A DNA stretch of 64,000 nucleotides from Agroathelia rolfsii (lineage: Eukaryota > Basidiomycota > Agaricomycetes > Amylocorticiales > Amylocorticiaceae), in the NCBI GenBank assembly GCA_018343915.1, contig JABRWF010000004.1, forward strand, positions 1,922,001-1,986,000, in the 5' to 3' direction. Under the pieces are notes generated by a model. That model searched no databases and was not told where the DNA came from. It saw only the letters and a program-made list of their open reading frames with translations. Each line of letters opens with the position of its first letter. The first letter of the stretch is position 1. Shown here piece after piece: positions 11,885-23,155 of the stretch. The position numbers and the translations under genes are program-made.

Positions 11885-14056
11885 CCTTCCATGTAGGCCA
11901 AGGTCGTGTATCCTGCACAAGACCAATGTTCGCCGCCGGCCATGTGTCATGAACATGCTGCAGATTTCTCAAAATCGCTTCTTCCCTCAGTCATGAGAAA
12001 CAGCATCTTTGCGGAAGGATGTCAAGGAATCGCAAGTGCGCCTAACAAGCCCCGCGGCGAGAATATTGAAGTAATATTACGACAATCCTTCTGGACGCCG
12101 GGACACTCCAAGTCAAGCAAAGGCAAATGAATTTTTTTCAGAAATTGACATCGACTAGTGCTAATCGTGCTAGTTTAGAACATAATACATAATGCCCAGT
12201 CAAACTCATTTACCTTAAGCGATGGCACTAGGTTTAGTCCCGATCCAAGCCAACGACCAGGGCTTGAGTTGGTCAAGTTAAGCCAATTAGCCAGGTCAAG
12301 AATAGGGAGTTTAGGTCAGGTCATGTCGGTGTTCACGGCAAGATCTTCGGTGGCTATGAGATCTATCAGAGGAGGATACGATGAGTCTGGCATATAGGCC
12401 CTCTTGAAAAAAGTGTATGCACACATGTGTATATACATTTCTTTGAAAACGGATATGAAGATGCACCAGGGGCTGAAGGAACTAATTTGGTGACCGTGAT
12501 GAATCGAGACTCTTCAGAGACTCCCTGGTTTAGTGCTATGACGCCTGTCATGTCACATATAACATTCTTATTTCTTTCATTTCTTAGTATTAGCGTACAA
12601 TAGATTTCTATTCCATAAAAAGGATATGTTTCGTTTCTCACTTGATCTCTCATATTTGTATGCTTGTGATCATTATCACAGGATAGGTATATATACAGGC
12701 CATTTGTGTAGTCGAGCAACAAAAGATTGGCATTTTGTACCAGTTGCCACCTCTCCTGTGATTTGTCTCTCGTGACTCCCTTGTTTGGTTGTCACAGTGG
12801 CCATATATGGACTGATGATCATCAGAGCATATATAGTTTGTAGAAAACGTGCCTAAGGAAGGAGGCCGATAGCACTTTAGGATGAGAATGGTTGCAATTG
12901 AATGTATGGCTGTCACTGAAAGGGACGCAAGCTCAATTTCAATGCAAGTTCCTTGCTAAGCAGAACGCCACAGCCCTGTAAGCGGAGATGAAGACGAGAC
13001 AGAATCCATGACTAGAAATGCGCTATAGTCACGCTTAAATCTTGGGCAAGACAAGTCACGACTGAAGACGTGCGTGACTTGCTTAGCTAATCATTAGCTT
13101 AGGATCTCTGAGAACGGGGATTTTCTTACGTCTCGGAAGCATATGCTATTTCCGACTAGCGGCGCAGACAAACATACGCACGGCCATGTCCGCCGTCAGA
13201 GCGACAGTGCGGACTCGGCGACTTCAACGTACTCTCAAGTACCACGATTCCACGGACACACAGAACACACCCCCTTCATGCAATGAAAATACTCAAGTCT
13301 TGGAATTACTAGTCCCACTCTCGGCACCGTGTCTGCATCGAGCACCTTAGACTCTGTCAGCTGTATCCCTGCATGCCGTGGTTTTTACATGAATTACCGC
13401 GGGTAATATCAGGCACACAATTTGTAGAGCGTTTGCATTATAATACGCGTCGTCGTTCTTCTGGTCTGAGCTCCATATATTTCCTGTACTTCTGGATTAA
13501 TAGAAGCTGCCGCATGGCGGCTGACATCGCGTGCTTGGCAAAAATGGATGAGGGGTGAAACAGCAACTCTATACGTGAACTCGAATTGCCAAAAAAAAAA
13601 GTCCCACTGAAGATTCTTAGTTGTTTCTACTCTCCGCACGGGTAATTGGACAACCTCAAATTTTCAGGCACAATTTATTGTCCTCGTGTAGAATACAAGT
13701 TTGCTCTGAGGTTCGAGGCCTTGTCATTGACCCTTGAACTTGGGCTATGTAACACGGAAAGGGCTATACGCCATTCTGGGAGGGCTAAAGAATTTATTCG
13801 CGCTCACTTACCATTTTAGCACAACCAAGCATTACGACAAGGTGTTTCACCATGGGCCGCACTTTTGTTCGAAGAGCACGCCTAAATTACATTGTTTTGC
13901 GCCTGCAGAGGACTGCCGCACAGAATAGAAGCTGCGTGAATCGCTAGACTTCGGGAGACAAGTTGCGCCACAAGCGATCGAATCAGATTTCTGCAAATTA
14001 TTCCTGGCGAAAACCATACGCAGTATGAGACACGAAAATTCATAACTGGAAAATAG
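11885..14056. other. Gene-poor spacer, no supported gene
   Basis: About 2.2 kb between two divergent paralogues. Short frames exist on both strands (for example 12366-12722 minus) but show no domain, no plausible splice-joined protein and no codon pattern like the neighbours. I found no terminal repeats or transposase-like sequence. It is unusually long for this otherwise compact region. Confidence 0.5.
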
Positions 14057-14063
14057 TATAAAA
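14057..14063 (+). promoter_or_regulatory. TATA box of paralogue 3
   Basis: TATAAAA, 117 bp upstream of the ATG at 14180. Confidence 0.6.
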
Positions 14064-14179
14064 CCTGTACAGCGATCGACGATGGCTCCACACTGACCAA
14101 CGAGTCAATTCGTCTGCTATCCCACAGTTCCTCATCCACATTCTTTTCCACCCTTCCCAAGCCCATTCCTTTTTTCAAG

Positions 14180-15233
14180 ATGCGCTCCTTTGCTCTCCTC
14201 TCCGGCCTTGCTGCCCTTGCTCTCAGCGCCTTCACTGGTGCCAGCCCCGTGCCATGCCCTAGTGATGACCCTCTCACCCTCGGTAATGACCAGGCTGGTG
14301 CCACCACCGTCGGCACCTCTACTATCAACTTGGGTACGACCACGGTTACCAATAACCTGGGCACTTCCACTATCAACTTGGGCACGACGACCGTCACCAA
14401 GAACCTTGGAACTTCCACCATCAACCTTGGTACCACGACCATCACCAAAAACTTGGGTACGCAGACTATCACTAGCGTGATCGGTGGCGCAACGAACACT
14501 GTTACGAATGTTGTGACCTCTTCGATTGCCGTACCCACAAGCCCAGTGAGCACTGGTAGCTGCAGTGCTTGCTCTGGCTCCGGCTCTGGTGTCGGTCTTG
14601 ATGTCGGCGTCGACGTTGGTGTTGTCGGCATCATTGATGTTATCTGGGCAAACATTGGAGCTCACATTACCACCCTCCGTAAGTAATTACCCCGCTGCTT
14701 ATAAGATATTTTGCTTATCGATCGTTTTATAGAATATGTGACCTCCGGCAACTGCACCACTGAGGTGATCTCGCCCATTGTCGCTGACATTGATGTTGTC
14801 CTCAAGAAAGCCGTCGTCAGCCTCGAGGCTCTTGTTGATGTTGATGTCTCTGTCGTCATTGGTGGATCGAACGGCTCCGGCAGCTTGACCATCGACGCTT
14901 TCGTGTCCGTGGTCACTGAGCTTTGCATTGCTATCCTCCTTGCCATTACCGCCATCGTCAAGGTTGCAGGCAGTGGCGTCGGCGCACTCCAGTCGATCCT
15001 CGCCATCCTTGTGTAAGTTGATATTTATTGGATGTAGAGATATGGTTTCTGATGAGGATCTATTTTTCAGTGTTGACATCGCTGCCATCATCACCGTTAT
15101 CCTCGAGCTTTGCGTCTCTGTCTACGTTGGCCTTGCTGTGGCTATCTACGCTAAGCTCGTTGTCTACCTCAACGTCTTGGTCACTCTCAACATTATCAAC
15201 GTTGATGCTATCTGGGTCGCCATCGGCCTTTAA
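14180..15233 (+). CDS. Secreted hydrophobic protein, paralogue 3, with internal repeats
   Basis: Function unknown. Three exons: 14180-14678, 14733-15012 and 15071-15233, about 313 residues. A signal peptide (MRSFALLSGLAALALSAFTGAS) leads into three consecutive 16-residue Thr-rich repeats of the form GTSTINLGTTTVTKNL at residues 45-92, then a Ser/Gly/Cys stretch (STGSCSACSGSGSGVG) and a Val/Asp-rich segment. Exon 2 opens with YVTSGNCTTEVISPIV, shared with paralogue 2. The C-terminal half carries several membrane-like or amphipathic stretches (ELCIAILLAITAIVKVAGSG, AAIITVILELCVSVYVGLAVAIYAKLVVYL). The Thr-rich repeats would suit O-mannosylation of a wall protein, which is inference. The same gene family sits 2.4 and 5 kb upstream. 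Confidence 0.85.
14312..14455 (+). repeat. Three tandem 48-bp coding repeats
   Basis: Three consecutive in-frame 48-bp units encode 16-residue repeats at residues 45-60, 61-76 and 77-92 of paralogue 3, with a fourth partial unit after them. Units differ at synonymous and a few replacement sites. Confidence 0.9.
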
Positions 15234-16840
15234 ATTTTCATCTTTGGGCTTTATTGGGAAGAGGAATGGAATTTACTAGAATGTGACTCGACATTCGTTA
15301 TACATACACGCTCTTTATTTGCATTGCATTCTCGGACTTTCCGCTGCAATTAGTATACATTCTTTCAATGAAAAGTAATTTACCAACACTTTCATATGTG
15401 CTTGACTACAAATCAAGAGTTTTGGAGTGTACAATGTCGTTCGGGGCATTCATGGTGCCGATCTTGAAGCCGTTCAAGGTGCTCTCATGCATCCTCGTTG
15501 ATTTTAGTCGTACGAATGTATTGTGCCGTGCTCCAATCACTCGGCTGAAACTGCTGTTTAGTGGCAAGTGGAATTATGAGGGAATGTGTTGCGTATTTAA
15601 ATGAACAGGAGTCATTCTTGAATCATTTTACTTATACTACTGGCCCATTATTCTAGAAATGATATGTCAGAATGCTCCTGGTTGTTATCAAGTGCATGGC
15701 CAGGATGACGTGTATTGGATGACTTAGCCCACGAACAAGACTTTGTGCGAGTATTCTAGCATCGATTTTCTTCATTTTGAATAAAATTAATCAATTTCAA
15801 TTTTGGACGGCACTAGTATGGGATGATGTGGGACATTATGAATCCGGAGAGGCGGAGCGAGGCTGTGCAAACTAAAGATAGTAGGATCTATAAAACGGTG
15901 ATGATCATCCGCACAAAGGAAGCTCTCGGAGCTCACTGGCATGATCAGGCGTGGGATAGCAAAACGGAAGGAGATTACTAAGCAGCAGCAAATGATTAGT
16001 GTGGAGTTCTGCCGAAGATACGGATATTTTTGAGTATTGAAGCCATGGAGGTCTGTCGTCGTTCTGTTCGTCCGAAAGCGAGCATCGACAGTCGCCTTAT
16101 CGGTGAAACAATGGTATGATGAGCCCGCGTTTTCCTTCAAGCGTAGCGAGAACGTTTCGGAATTCTTCCGAATATGTATATTCAAATATGTATTCAAATC
16201 AATTTGATGGAAAGTAAGGCCAGAAAGGCAAAAAAACACGGCCAACAAGCCACCGTCCAAATGCGGCACATGGTATCAGGCCTAATGCGGAAGCACACCC
16301 TGCTGGCGGTAGCCTGGTGCTTGAGGCGCATGATTGAGACGGAGATAAAAGCTCCGCAATAGGGAGACACGGCCAGCCCAGCAGGGAGGGGTGTAAGAGA
16401 CAGATATAGTCAGAGTCACCACTGACAGTGTCCATATAAAAAGCTGCATCCTTAAAAAAGCCGACGCAGGTGCTGGCTGGCACGCATGAGACAAGAATGG
16501 TAATCGCCCCATGCAATAATATAATCAGGCGAGGGTGTAGCTGGCTGGCCATATGCCTGCCAGCATGCAAGCACAAGATTACTAACTATACATTGTAATG
16601 ACTGCTACATGTACTAGTACACAGACGTTTGTAGACTTGAGGCACATATATAGGGTTCGGAAGCAATAAGGCGCTATGACGAGAGACATATGTCGGAGCT
16701 TGAAAGTTAGATACGTTTGTGGTTCCTGGACAACAACAGAGGCTACAATTACTACTACACTGGGCGATCATTGCCATTGCTGCTTGCCTTCCTCTCTGCT
16801 CCTCTCGCCCGTCGTCCAGCCCTGCTGAAGTAGTAGTAGT
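15234..16840. other. Spacer, no supported gene
   Basis: No convincing coding sequence. Frames such as 15787-16269 minus and 16199-16576 minus lack any recognisable domain and have no clear splice partners. The final few hundred bases are presumably the promoter and leader of the next gene, whose ATG follows a TAG-repeat (tagtagtagt). Confidence 0.5.
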
Positions 16841-19612
16841 ATGACCGAACCAGGTCATCAAGGCCCTCAATCTGCTCAGTCCAGTAACTCGCCTCTGATA
16901 GCCGCCGCTGTTGCTCTGCTCGTTGCATCTACGGCTTCGTTGCTCTATTGGCACTCCAGTCGTCGTGCACACGCCTTGACCTCCGACGGTCCACTGTCTT
17001 CTAGCGAAAACTCAGACAACATACTCAAAGCCAACCCTGATATAGATAAGATGGCTATTACTGTTCACAGTCTAGATGACAATCTCGTCGTCCCTGGAGC
17101 TGAGTCCAAAGCGACAAAGACAAGATCCAAAGACAGAAGACGCAGAGGCAAAGATCCCCTGAAAGAAATTATGAAGAACACGAAGCGTGGGAAGATTCCT
17201 TTGCAAAACGTAAAGACCATCTCTGTTGCTGAACCAGCACCACCAACATTGCAAGAGGAGGTGCGACGCGCCTCATCTTCTCGATCCCGCCGTAGTTCCA
17301 TCACAGAATCTACGCGATCCTCGTCCTCATCTGCTCCGACATGGGAGGAGGAGAAAACCAGCGAGTCTTCAGTCTCCCAGCCCACAGCGCCCTCAGCTGA
17401 GATAGAAGCATTCGGGGATGCTGATACGACACTTACACCTCATGCACCATCAAACCCAACCATACCGACCCCACTTGACTCATCCACAAATGAATTGAAA
17501 CAATCCCAACAGATCATTACGGAAAATAAATTGCATGACATTTCTTCATCAACACCCCTTTCAACAACAACGACAACGACAAATACTGGTAGCACTACAT
17601 CCGCCGTTACGTCTGATTTCCCACAGTCCAGTGAATCACAATCCGCTCCCGATTTCACCCCCTTGGACCGCATGCCGTCCCCTACTCGGCAGGATACGGT
17701 ACGTCCAGCCGCTATCAATCCCAGTGCAGGTAGTAGTAGCAATGCCTCCGATCCATGGGCATGGGATGGCCAGTCAGAGCCGAGGCAAAAAAGAGTTGGC
17801 TCCAAATCGCGCAACTCACGCGCTTCGTCGTCCACCAGATCTCCTACTGCCCCACCCACGATGGCATTGTCGACCGTCATGGGGTACTCGCGTCCCGCCG
17901 CGCCTTCGAGGCCGTCATCGTCTCTGGCAAAGGATAGTCCCTCTAGTGTTCCATCAGTAAACGGGATGGATGCCGGGCTCGGTGCTTCTTCCGTTGTTTA
18001 CAATACAGTTGGACCACGGTTGTCCATTACACCATCCCCCACGCCTCCTCCCGGCGGCTCCAACTTTTCTGCGCAGACGCAGCTTGCATCCTTACGTGGT
18101 GCTCTAGAAGCTTCGCGCGTGCGCGAAGAGAAGAACAGACAAGAAGCAGAACGTCTGGCGTGCGAGTGCGAGGCGCTCAAGGCCAGGTGGTGGGAGGATG
18201 TTTCTGCCTTTAGAAGAAAGGAGATGGAGGTGATGGTTGTTTTCTATTTCGCTATGGAAAACAAAAAAAAATTGACGATTCTTTTTTTTTTTTTCATTTT
18301 ACAGTACCAGAATCACATTCAATACCTTATGCATAGCTTACATGCGTACGCCTCCTTCGCGGCCTCACAGCCCACCTCACCCTCTGGCCATCTACCAATA
18401 CACAACCCCATCAGTGCTGCGTTCACTTCTCCAGGAACCAACTCGCCCTCATCCAACACGTCGCAAGCCCAGCTGCCTGCCATCGGCACGCAACTACCGC
18501 CAAGCATACCGCCTCAGTCGCAACCACAGTCTCCAGCGTCATCTGGCGCCGCCGCCGCCGCTACATTCTATTATCCTCAGGCGGTGTATCAGACCGGCCC
18601 TCCTCTCCCACCTGCGCCCGGGTCTTCGCATGCCCTGGCATCGACGAATGGCGGGATGCACATGCCGCTCTCGATGCTTCCCACGCCGCAAATGGCCGCG
18701 GGTCCGTGGGGTATGCCCATGCCGATCTCGAGTCCGGCGGTGTTGTTGCCCAATGGTGCTATCCCCGGCCACGTGTCTGAGCAGCAACATCAGCAGCAGG
18801 AACGGGGACGAAGGGAATCGCGTAGCAACGGCGCGCACTCGCACGAGAGCATGACCACTGCAGGTGGAAACGGCAATGGTGTTCGTGGGTTTGACGGATT
18901 CCCCTCTATGCCCGGCACAGTATCAGCCTCTGCTAGTTATCCTCCTCATCCTATGGAAAGCAGCTGGATTCACGTACCACATCCGCATGCGCACGCGCAG
19001 GGGATGTTGGTGCCGTCGCAGTCGATGCCGCTTCCGCAACTGCACAATTCGTATAATAATGATTATCAAGAGGGCCCGGTGCGCTCAAGCGACATGAATG
19101 ATGCGTTGGCAGATGCGATTCTGAAGCGGCCGCAGAGCTTGCGTGCCGCGAGCTCAAGCGGGGACTTGGGTGGTCTAAGAGAGGAAGAGGAGGGGGCAGA
19201 GGAGAAAGAAGTTGATGTTGGTAATGAAGATGTGGTCCGTGAGGGTGAAAGGAAGAAGAATGGAAAGAAGAGGAAAGAAAGGCCTTACGTGTTTACGTTC
19301 CCGTCGCTTTTGAACATTGGGAATGTGGTCAAGGAACAGGAGTGGTCGAGCGAGGAGGAGGATGAAGATGATAATGAAGGGCACGACGATGAGGCTATAG
19401 TCTCCGATGGGCCACCATTCCCCAATGCGGGAGACGTTGTTTACGACTCTTTTGGAAGTGCTAGCCAGGCACCCTCTACTAGCCCCAACAAGAAAGGTAG
19501 CGCCATTGTCAGTGGATCTGAGATATTGACCGGCGATGTACCGACGTTAATGAGACGGACATCGGACGCGGAAGACCTTCATGGACGCCCAGTCATTGAA
19601 CCCGTTAGGTGA
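16841..19612 (+). CDS. Large serine-rich protein with N-terminal membrane anchor
   Basis: Family not recognised. The frame is open for 923 codons, but 18230-18304 (75 nt, donor GTGATG, polypyrimidine tract, TTTTACAG) looks like an intron of exactly 25 codons inside it, which would give an 898-residue product. Residues about 19-41 (PLIAAAVALLVASTASLLYW) form one transmembrane segment. Then come basic Lys/Arg-rich and long Ser/Thr/Pro-rich, probably disordered regions, a coiled-coil stretch (LASLRGALEASRVREEKNRQEAERLACECEALKARW, written here as its span near 18080-18190), a His/Gln/Pro-rich region, and an acidic C-terminus with a Lys-rich patch near RKKNGKKRKERPYVFTF. The anchor with a cytosolic coiled coil would fit an organelle tether or scaffold, but this is a guess. 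Confidence 0.8.
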   Translation: MTEPGHQGPQSAQSSNSPLIAAAVALLVASTASLLYWHSSRRAHALTSDGPLSSSENSDNILKANPDIDKMAITVHSLDDNLVVPGAESKATKTRSKDRRRRGKDPLKEIMKNTKRGKIPLQNVKTISVAEPAPPTLQEEVRRASSSRSRRSSITESTRSSSSSAPTWEEEKTSESSVSQPTAPSAEIEAFGDADTTLTPHAPSNPTIPTPLDSSTNELKQSQQIITENKLHDISSSTPLSTTTTTTNTGSTTSAVTSDFPQSSESQSAPDFTPLDRMPSPTRQDTVRPAAINPSAGSSSNASDPWAWDGQSEPRQKRVGSKSRNSRASSSTRSPTAPPTMALSTVMGYSRPAAPSRPSSSLAKDSPSSVPSVNGMDAGLGASSVVYNTVGPRLSITPSPTPPPGGSNFSAQTQLASLRGALEASRVREEKNRQEAERLACECEALKARWWEDVSAFRRKEMEVMVVFYFAMENKKKLTILFFFFILQYQNHIQYLMHSLHAYASFAASQPTSPSGHLPIHNPISAAFTSPGTNSPSSNTSQAQLPAIGTQLPPSIPPQSQPQSPASSGAAAAATFYYPQAVYQTGPPLPPAPGSSHALASTNGGMHMPLSMLPTPQMAAGPWGMPMPISSPAVLLPNGAIPGHVSEQQHQQQERGRRESRSNGAHSHESMTTAGGNGNGVRGFDGFPSMPGTVSASASYPPHPMESSWIHVPHPHAHAQGMLVPSQSMPLPQLHNSYNNDYQEGPVRSSDMNDALADAILKRPQSLRAASSSGDLGGLREEEEGAEEKEVDVGNEDVVREGERKKNGKKRKERPYVFTFPSLLNIGNVVKEQEWSSEEEDEDDNEGHDDEAIVSDGPPFPNAGDVVYDSFGSASQAPSTSPNKKGSAIVSGSEILTGDVPTLMRRTSDAEDLHGRPVIEPVR

Positions 19613-20157
19613 AATATACCCTTTTCACTTGGTTTTTCTTTCCTTCTTTATTTGTTGGATTATATATCATCATCCTTCCCTCTTTTCTGTTTCAACCCTC
19701 TCAACTTTGCGTACCCAAAAGTCCAGGAGCCTACTATACACGCGTTCATTCTTATAAAATAAAACACCTCCCTCCTTCCTCCTCTTATATTTTAATGCCG
19801 TCCTCGTCTTCCTCTTCCCTCATTGCCCTATATACTTCGTATTCAGAGCTTTCTTTGACACACCGCCTCAACTTTCTTATAACTATTTTTTTAGCCCCTT
19901 TCCTTTCCTTCGACAGCCGCTCTCTTTCTCTATATTCTGGAGCTCAAGCCGTGTTTTTCTTTGCATTTGTTGTGTTTCTGAAACCCCACAATCCATCACC
20001 TAAACATGTGAAAAAATGGTAAAGATAAAGAAAAGAAATTTATTCCATATGTAATTTTTTTTGTATACAGATACGTCAGTACCAGAAAGGATGGCACAAA
20101 ACAATGATGCGATGAGAATGTTGTCACGTCATTAGGTTTTGAAAAGCGAGATGGCTA

Positions 20158-21166
20158 TCAGGACGAAGACGTGGATGCGGCAGGAGCGGCTGAGTTTGCT
20201 TGTTGAGCCAGCAGTCGTCTAATAGACAGAGAAAATTCAGCCGCAGGTAAATATTCAGAAAAAGGGGAATACTCACTGTCGAGCGGCCAAGATCATCTGT
20301 GCCTTCCTCTCCTGCAAACTCTTTTCTCTCTTCTCGACGCTATCTTCCCATATGGCTTTGCCGCCTGCTACCTCGGGGGAAGCCGCTGCGGCATCGGCCG
20401 ACTCCGATATGTCAGCACTACTAATGCGGTCCTGGAGCTTGTATCGCGAGATGAGGTTGTCCCCGCGTTGAACGGGTGCGAGTCCGGTTGTGGCTGACGT
20501 AGTCGCTGTAGATGTCGCTGCTGGTGTTGTTTGACCGGCTGAGTTAGCGCCCGGAGTGGAAAGGGTGCGCGGGTAGATGGTATAGTAGCCTTGTGTGGGC
20601 TTTTGGGTGTATGGTTGAGTAAAGAGTACCGTCGTAGTACATTATATACGTATCGGATAGTGGAATAAGGTGGATACATACAGGTGTCAAGAAGCCCTGC
20701 TGGAGAATTTTGTTTGATGTACTCTCGACACTGCCGGAGCGTAGAAGATCGTAACGGATGTTGTCTCTGTCCGTCGGCGAGGTGATTAGCTATGAGATGG
20801 AGCAAGTGAGGCTACCAATTCGTATTACCGACATTGGGATATCTGGGAACATGTCATGGAGGGTATCAACCTAATTATCGCCAGATGGGTGTTATTCGAA
20901 AGTAGTCCAAGGAGGTGGGTCAGACGAGTGCGATAACATACCATTTGTTGAGTGACTTTCTTAGGCTTAAAGCCGAGAGCACGAGTAGCCTTTTGCTCTT
21001 CGGGTGAATCACTGCCTAGTGTAGATAAAACCAGAACGTCTTTGCTTTAGTCCAAGCTTCTTCCAGCTCAGTTGCGTCATAGCGAAGAACACTTGCTGGA
21101 TGTTATCCATCGGAAAAAGAAGAATATGACGGCGAAAGCGACGATAACATTAATCACTTCAGCCAT
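20158..21166 (-). CDS. Cue1-like ER membrane CUE-domain protein
   Basis: Likely homologue of yeast Cue1, which anchors and activates the E2 enzyme Ubc7 at the ER for protein degradation. Start ATG at 21166 gives MAEVINVIVAFAVIFFFFRWITSS, a single N-terminal membrane helix. Splicing then joins NDSPEEQKATRALGFKPKKVTQQM to the CUE domain: VDTLHDMFPDIPMSVIRYDLL with the conserved MFP motif, followed by GSVESTSNKILQQGFL and a leucine-type end. A Thr/Ala/Gln-rich linker (TTPAATSTATTSATTG) and a basic coiled C-terminus (IWEDSVEKREKSLQERKAQMILAARQRLLAQQ) follow, the latter resembling the Ubc7-binding end of Cue1-type proteins. Stop at 20158-20160. About six exons; several joins were selected to keep frame. 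Yeast Cue1 has the same order (helix, CUE, Ubc7-binding region). Confidence 0.8.
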
Positions 21167-21677
21167 AACTTGCTAAGCCGACGCAGAGAGAAGTGAAAAA
21201 ACGATAGTGGATGTAGTAGGTAGCAGGTGGACTGCAAGCTCAATTCGGTGGGGTCCAATGAGCGCGGAAGCAAATGCGGCTATGACGCCAATTTGCCTTT
21301 TCTGGGTAAAATCGGACCAATTATAGTCCTTCGTGCCCGGGATGGGGACGTGCAACGCCGAGCCGCTCGCGATACATGTTGTTCACAGGTCCTCGAATGT
21401 GAGGATCCCACTCGGCCGCCATACTGACTATCCAATCAATAGCCATTAGCGAGTCGCATCTCTCAGAATGTAGGGAGTGGGAAACTTGCATGGGAAAGTT
21501 CGCACAGTCGCCCATTCGATCATGATGTTCGGAATTCGGCCGTGCGTCTTATAACGAAACTTGTCACCGGGTTTCTAGCCTGCAACACAGACTTGCTTGC
21601 TCCCCATTTTACTCTCGACCTACGTTCACTCAGGCTCACTCACTCATTTGGAACTCTACACTCTTCTCTTGAGCGTC

Positions 21678-22023
21678 ATGTCTACCTCCACGAAGCCTAC
21701 TTTTGACCCGGCCACCTACCGCAAGCCCAAGTCTGCCATTGGCGCATTCGTCTGGCGATGGAAAATGTGGTTCGAGGCGACCTTCGTGTTCTCCATGCTG
21801 GAGCCTTGGGAGAAGATCTTACTCAGTACGCTACCTGCTCCATTACGTGCTTGTGTCTTGCTTAGACATCTAATGATCCCTTTTTTGCAATGCAGTCACT
21901 ATCTTCGGTTCATTATGGATTCTTGTCACCGTTGGCGTATACAAATACCTGCCACACCACATCATGGAGATGAGGGAGCGCGCAGCATACTACCTTTTGG
22001 GCAAGAAGTCAATTGCCCTATGA
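21678..22023 (+). CDS. Small subunit of serine palmitoyltransferase (ssSPT-like)
   Basis: Predicted small membrane activator of serine palmitoyltransferase, the first enzyme of sphingolipid synthesis in the ER. Two exons, 21678-21825 and 21896-22023, give 91 residues. The core WFEATFVFSMLEPWEK, then a hydrophobic helix (ITIFGSLWILVTVGVYKYLP) and HHIMEM, lines up with human ssSPTa (YMLEPWER, a helix, then MPQHIM). The MLEPWE motif is the family hallmark. A Tyr/Leu-rich tail (RAAYYLLGKKSIAL) extends past the human protein. The upstream in-frame ATG at 21597 would add 27 residues unlike the family, so 21678 is chosen. Such genes are small and often missed in automatic annotation. Confidence 0.85.
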
Positions 22024-23155
22024 CCACGGCAACCCATCTGAGACTTTATGCTATTGGATTGACCTTTCACTGTAAATTGTAAGTAGTTCTGAGGTGCTGC
22101 GCTCCTGTACGTAACTAATAACTGGTTCTTGAAATAGATTGTTGCATACCACTTCGTACTATTTATCCTTTGTAGAGCCCAATGCATAATACCTTTATGG
22201 GATGTCATGATAGCATTGCTGTTGCCCCATGCGGGCAAGTATAGACATACCCCCTACTTGTTGCATCAGCCAGACCTCTACGCGGACGGCGTTTGGTCGG
22301 GAACATTGCCATTCCTCTCAGAAATCGCTACCATTGGGCGTGGTGTCCGCAGCGTCAGCATCAGCCATACATTGTTCTTTGAGGGTACGAGGGTATATGA
22401 CGAGCAGGATACCTCGTGTTTTCAACTTTTACGACACCGCTTCCCGTCAACTTTAAGCCTCCTGAGAAATGATGACAATGATGATACTGCTAGTGATTAC
22501 ATGGATTATTGTCACCTGTGTGATATAGTGCGGCGTTCAGACCAGGCAAGGGGTTGTATGAGTGATTGGCGCGGACAAGATGGTTACATAGAGCTGCTAT
22601 GGTAATGCTCATAAGTCTGCCACGCGATAGCCATGCTGCACCTCTGTGATTTCTTCCCTTCATCTTCCGAGGGCTTGCCTCATTGCTCGTGATGAGAATA
22701 TACCCGATAGAGCTGTAAGATGCGGGGACCATCTGGATCAGAACATTGTTGGAGATTATGAGAACAGTCTCTTCCATATTGTCCACTCCTTTGTTGTTGT
22801 GCCCTGCCCCCCGCCCCGGTTGTCGCTGCCTCGAGGCTGCCAGCACTGCACCGGCCAATGGCGGTCATTATGGCCCCTGTCCAGAACACTCAAGGTCGAC
22901 TGAAAATAATCATCTTTGATTAACACCAACAGCATCTGTGAAAATCCCGTCTTGCGTCTGGTCTGGTTTTTCTCTTCTCTTGCGCCTGATCAAATCCGCA
23001 CCATCCTGCAGCAGGCGGGACTTAAGCTCACTGTACCTACTCATCATTAAGTCTACACGACCTTTGCTCGTGCATGCAGTGATATCTATATATACAGCAC
23101 ATACCCAGGTTCTTGGTCGTCATCTTGTATAGCCCATTCCCATACCTCGTAGATC
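22024..23155. other. Spacer, no supported gene
   Basis: No convincing gene. The frame 22207-22605 looks long but has no recognisable domain and no codon bias like its neighbours. A TATA-like run (tatatata) near 23088 lies about 65 bp upstream of the next ATG and may be its promoter. Confidence 0.45.

Noticed and set aside
13882..14665. Long minus-strand frames opposite paralogue 3
   Set aside because: They are shadows of the repeated Thr-rich coding region on the plus strand.
9044..15233. The three secreted proteins as hydrophobins
   Set aside because: Cysteines are too few and not in the eight-Cys hydrophobin pattern.
21173..21355. 60-codon minus frame upstream of the Cue1-like gene as a first exon
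   Set aside because: Ends in its own stop just before the ATG at 21166, and the ATG with a membrane helix is a better start.
22207..22605. 132-codon open frame as a gene
   Set aside because: No domain, no partner exons and no codon use like neighbours; looks like chance.
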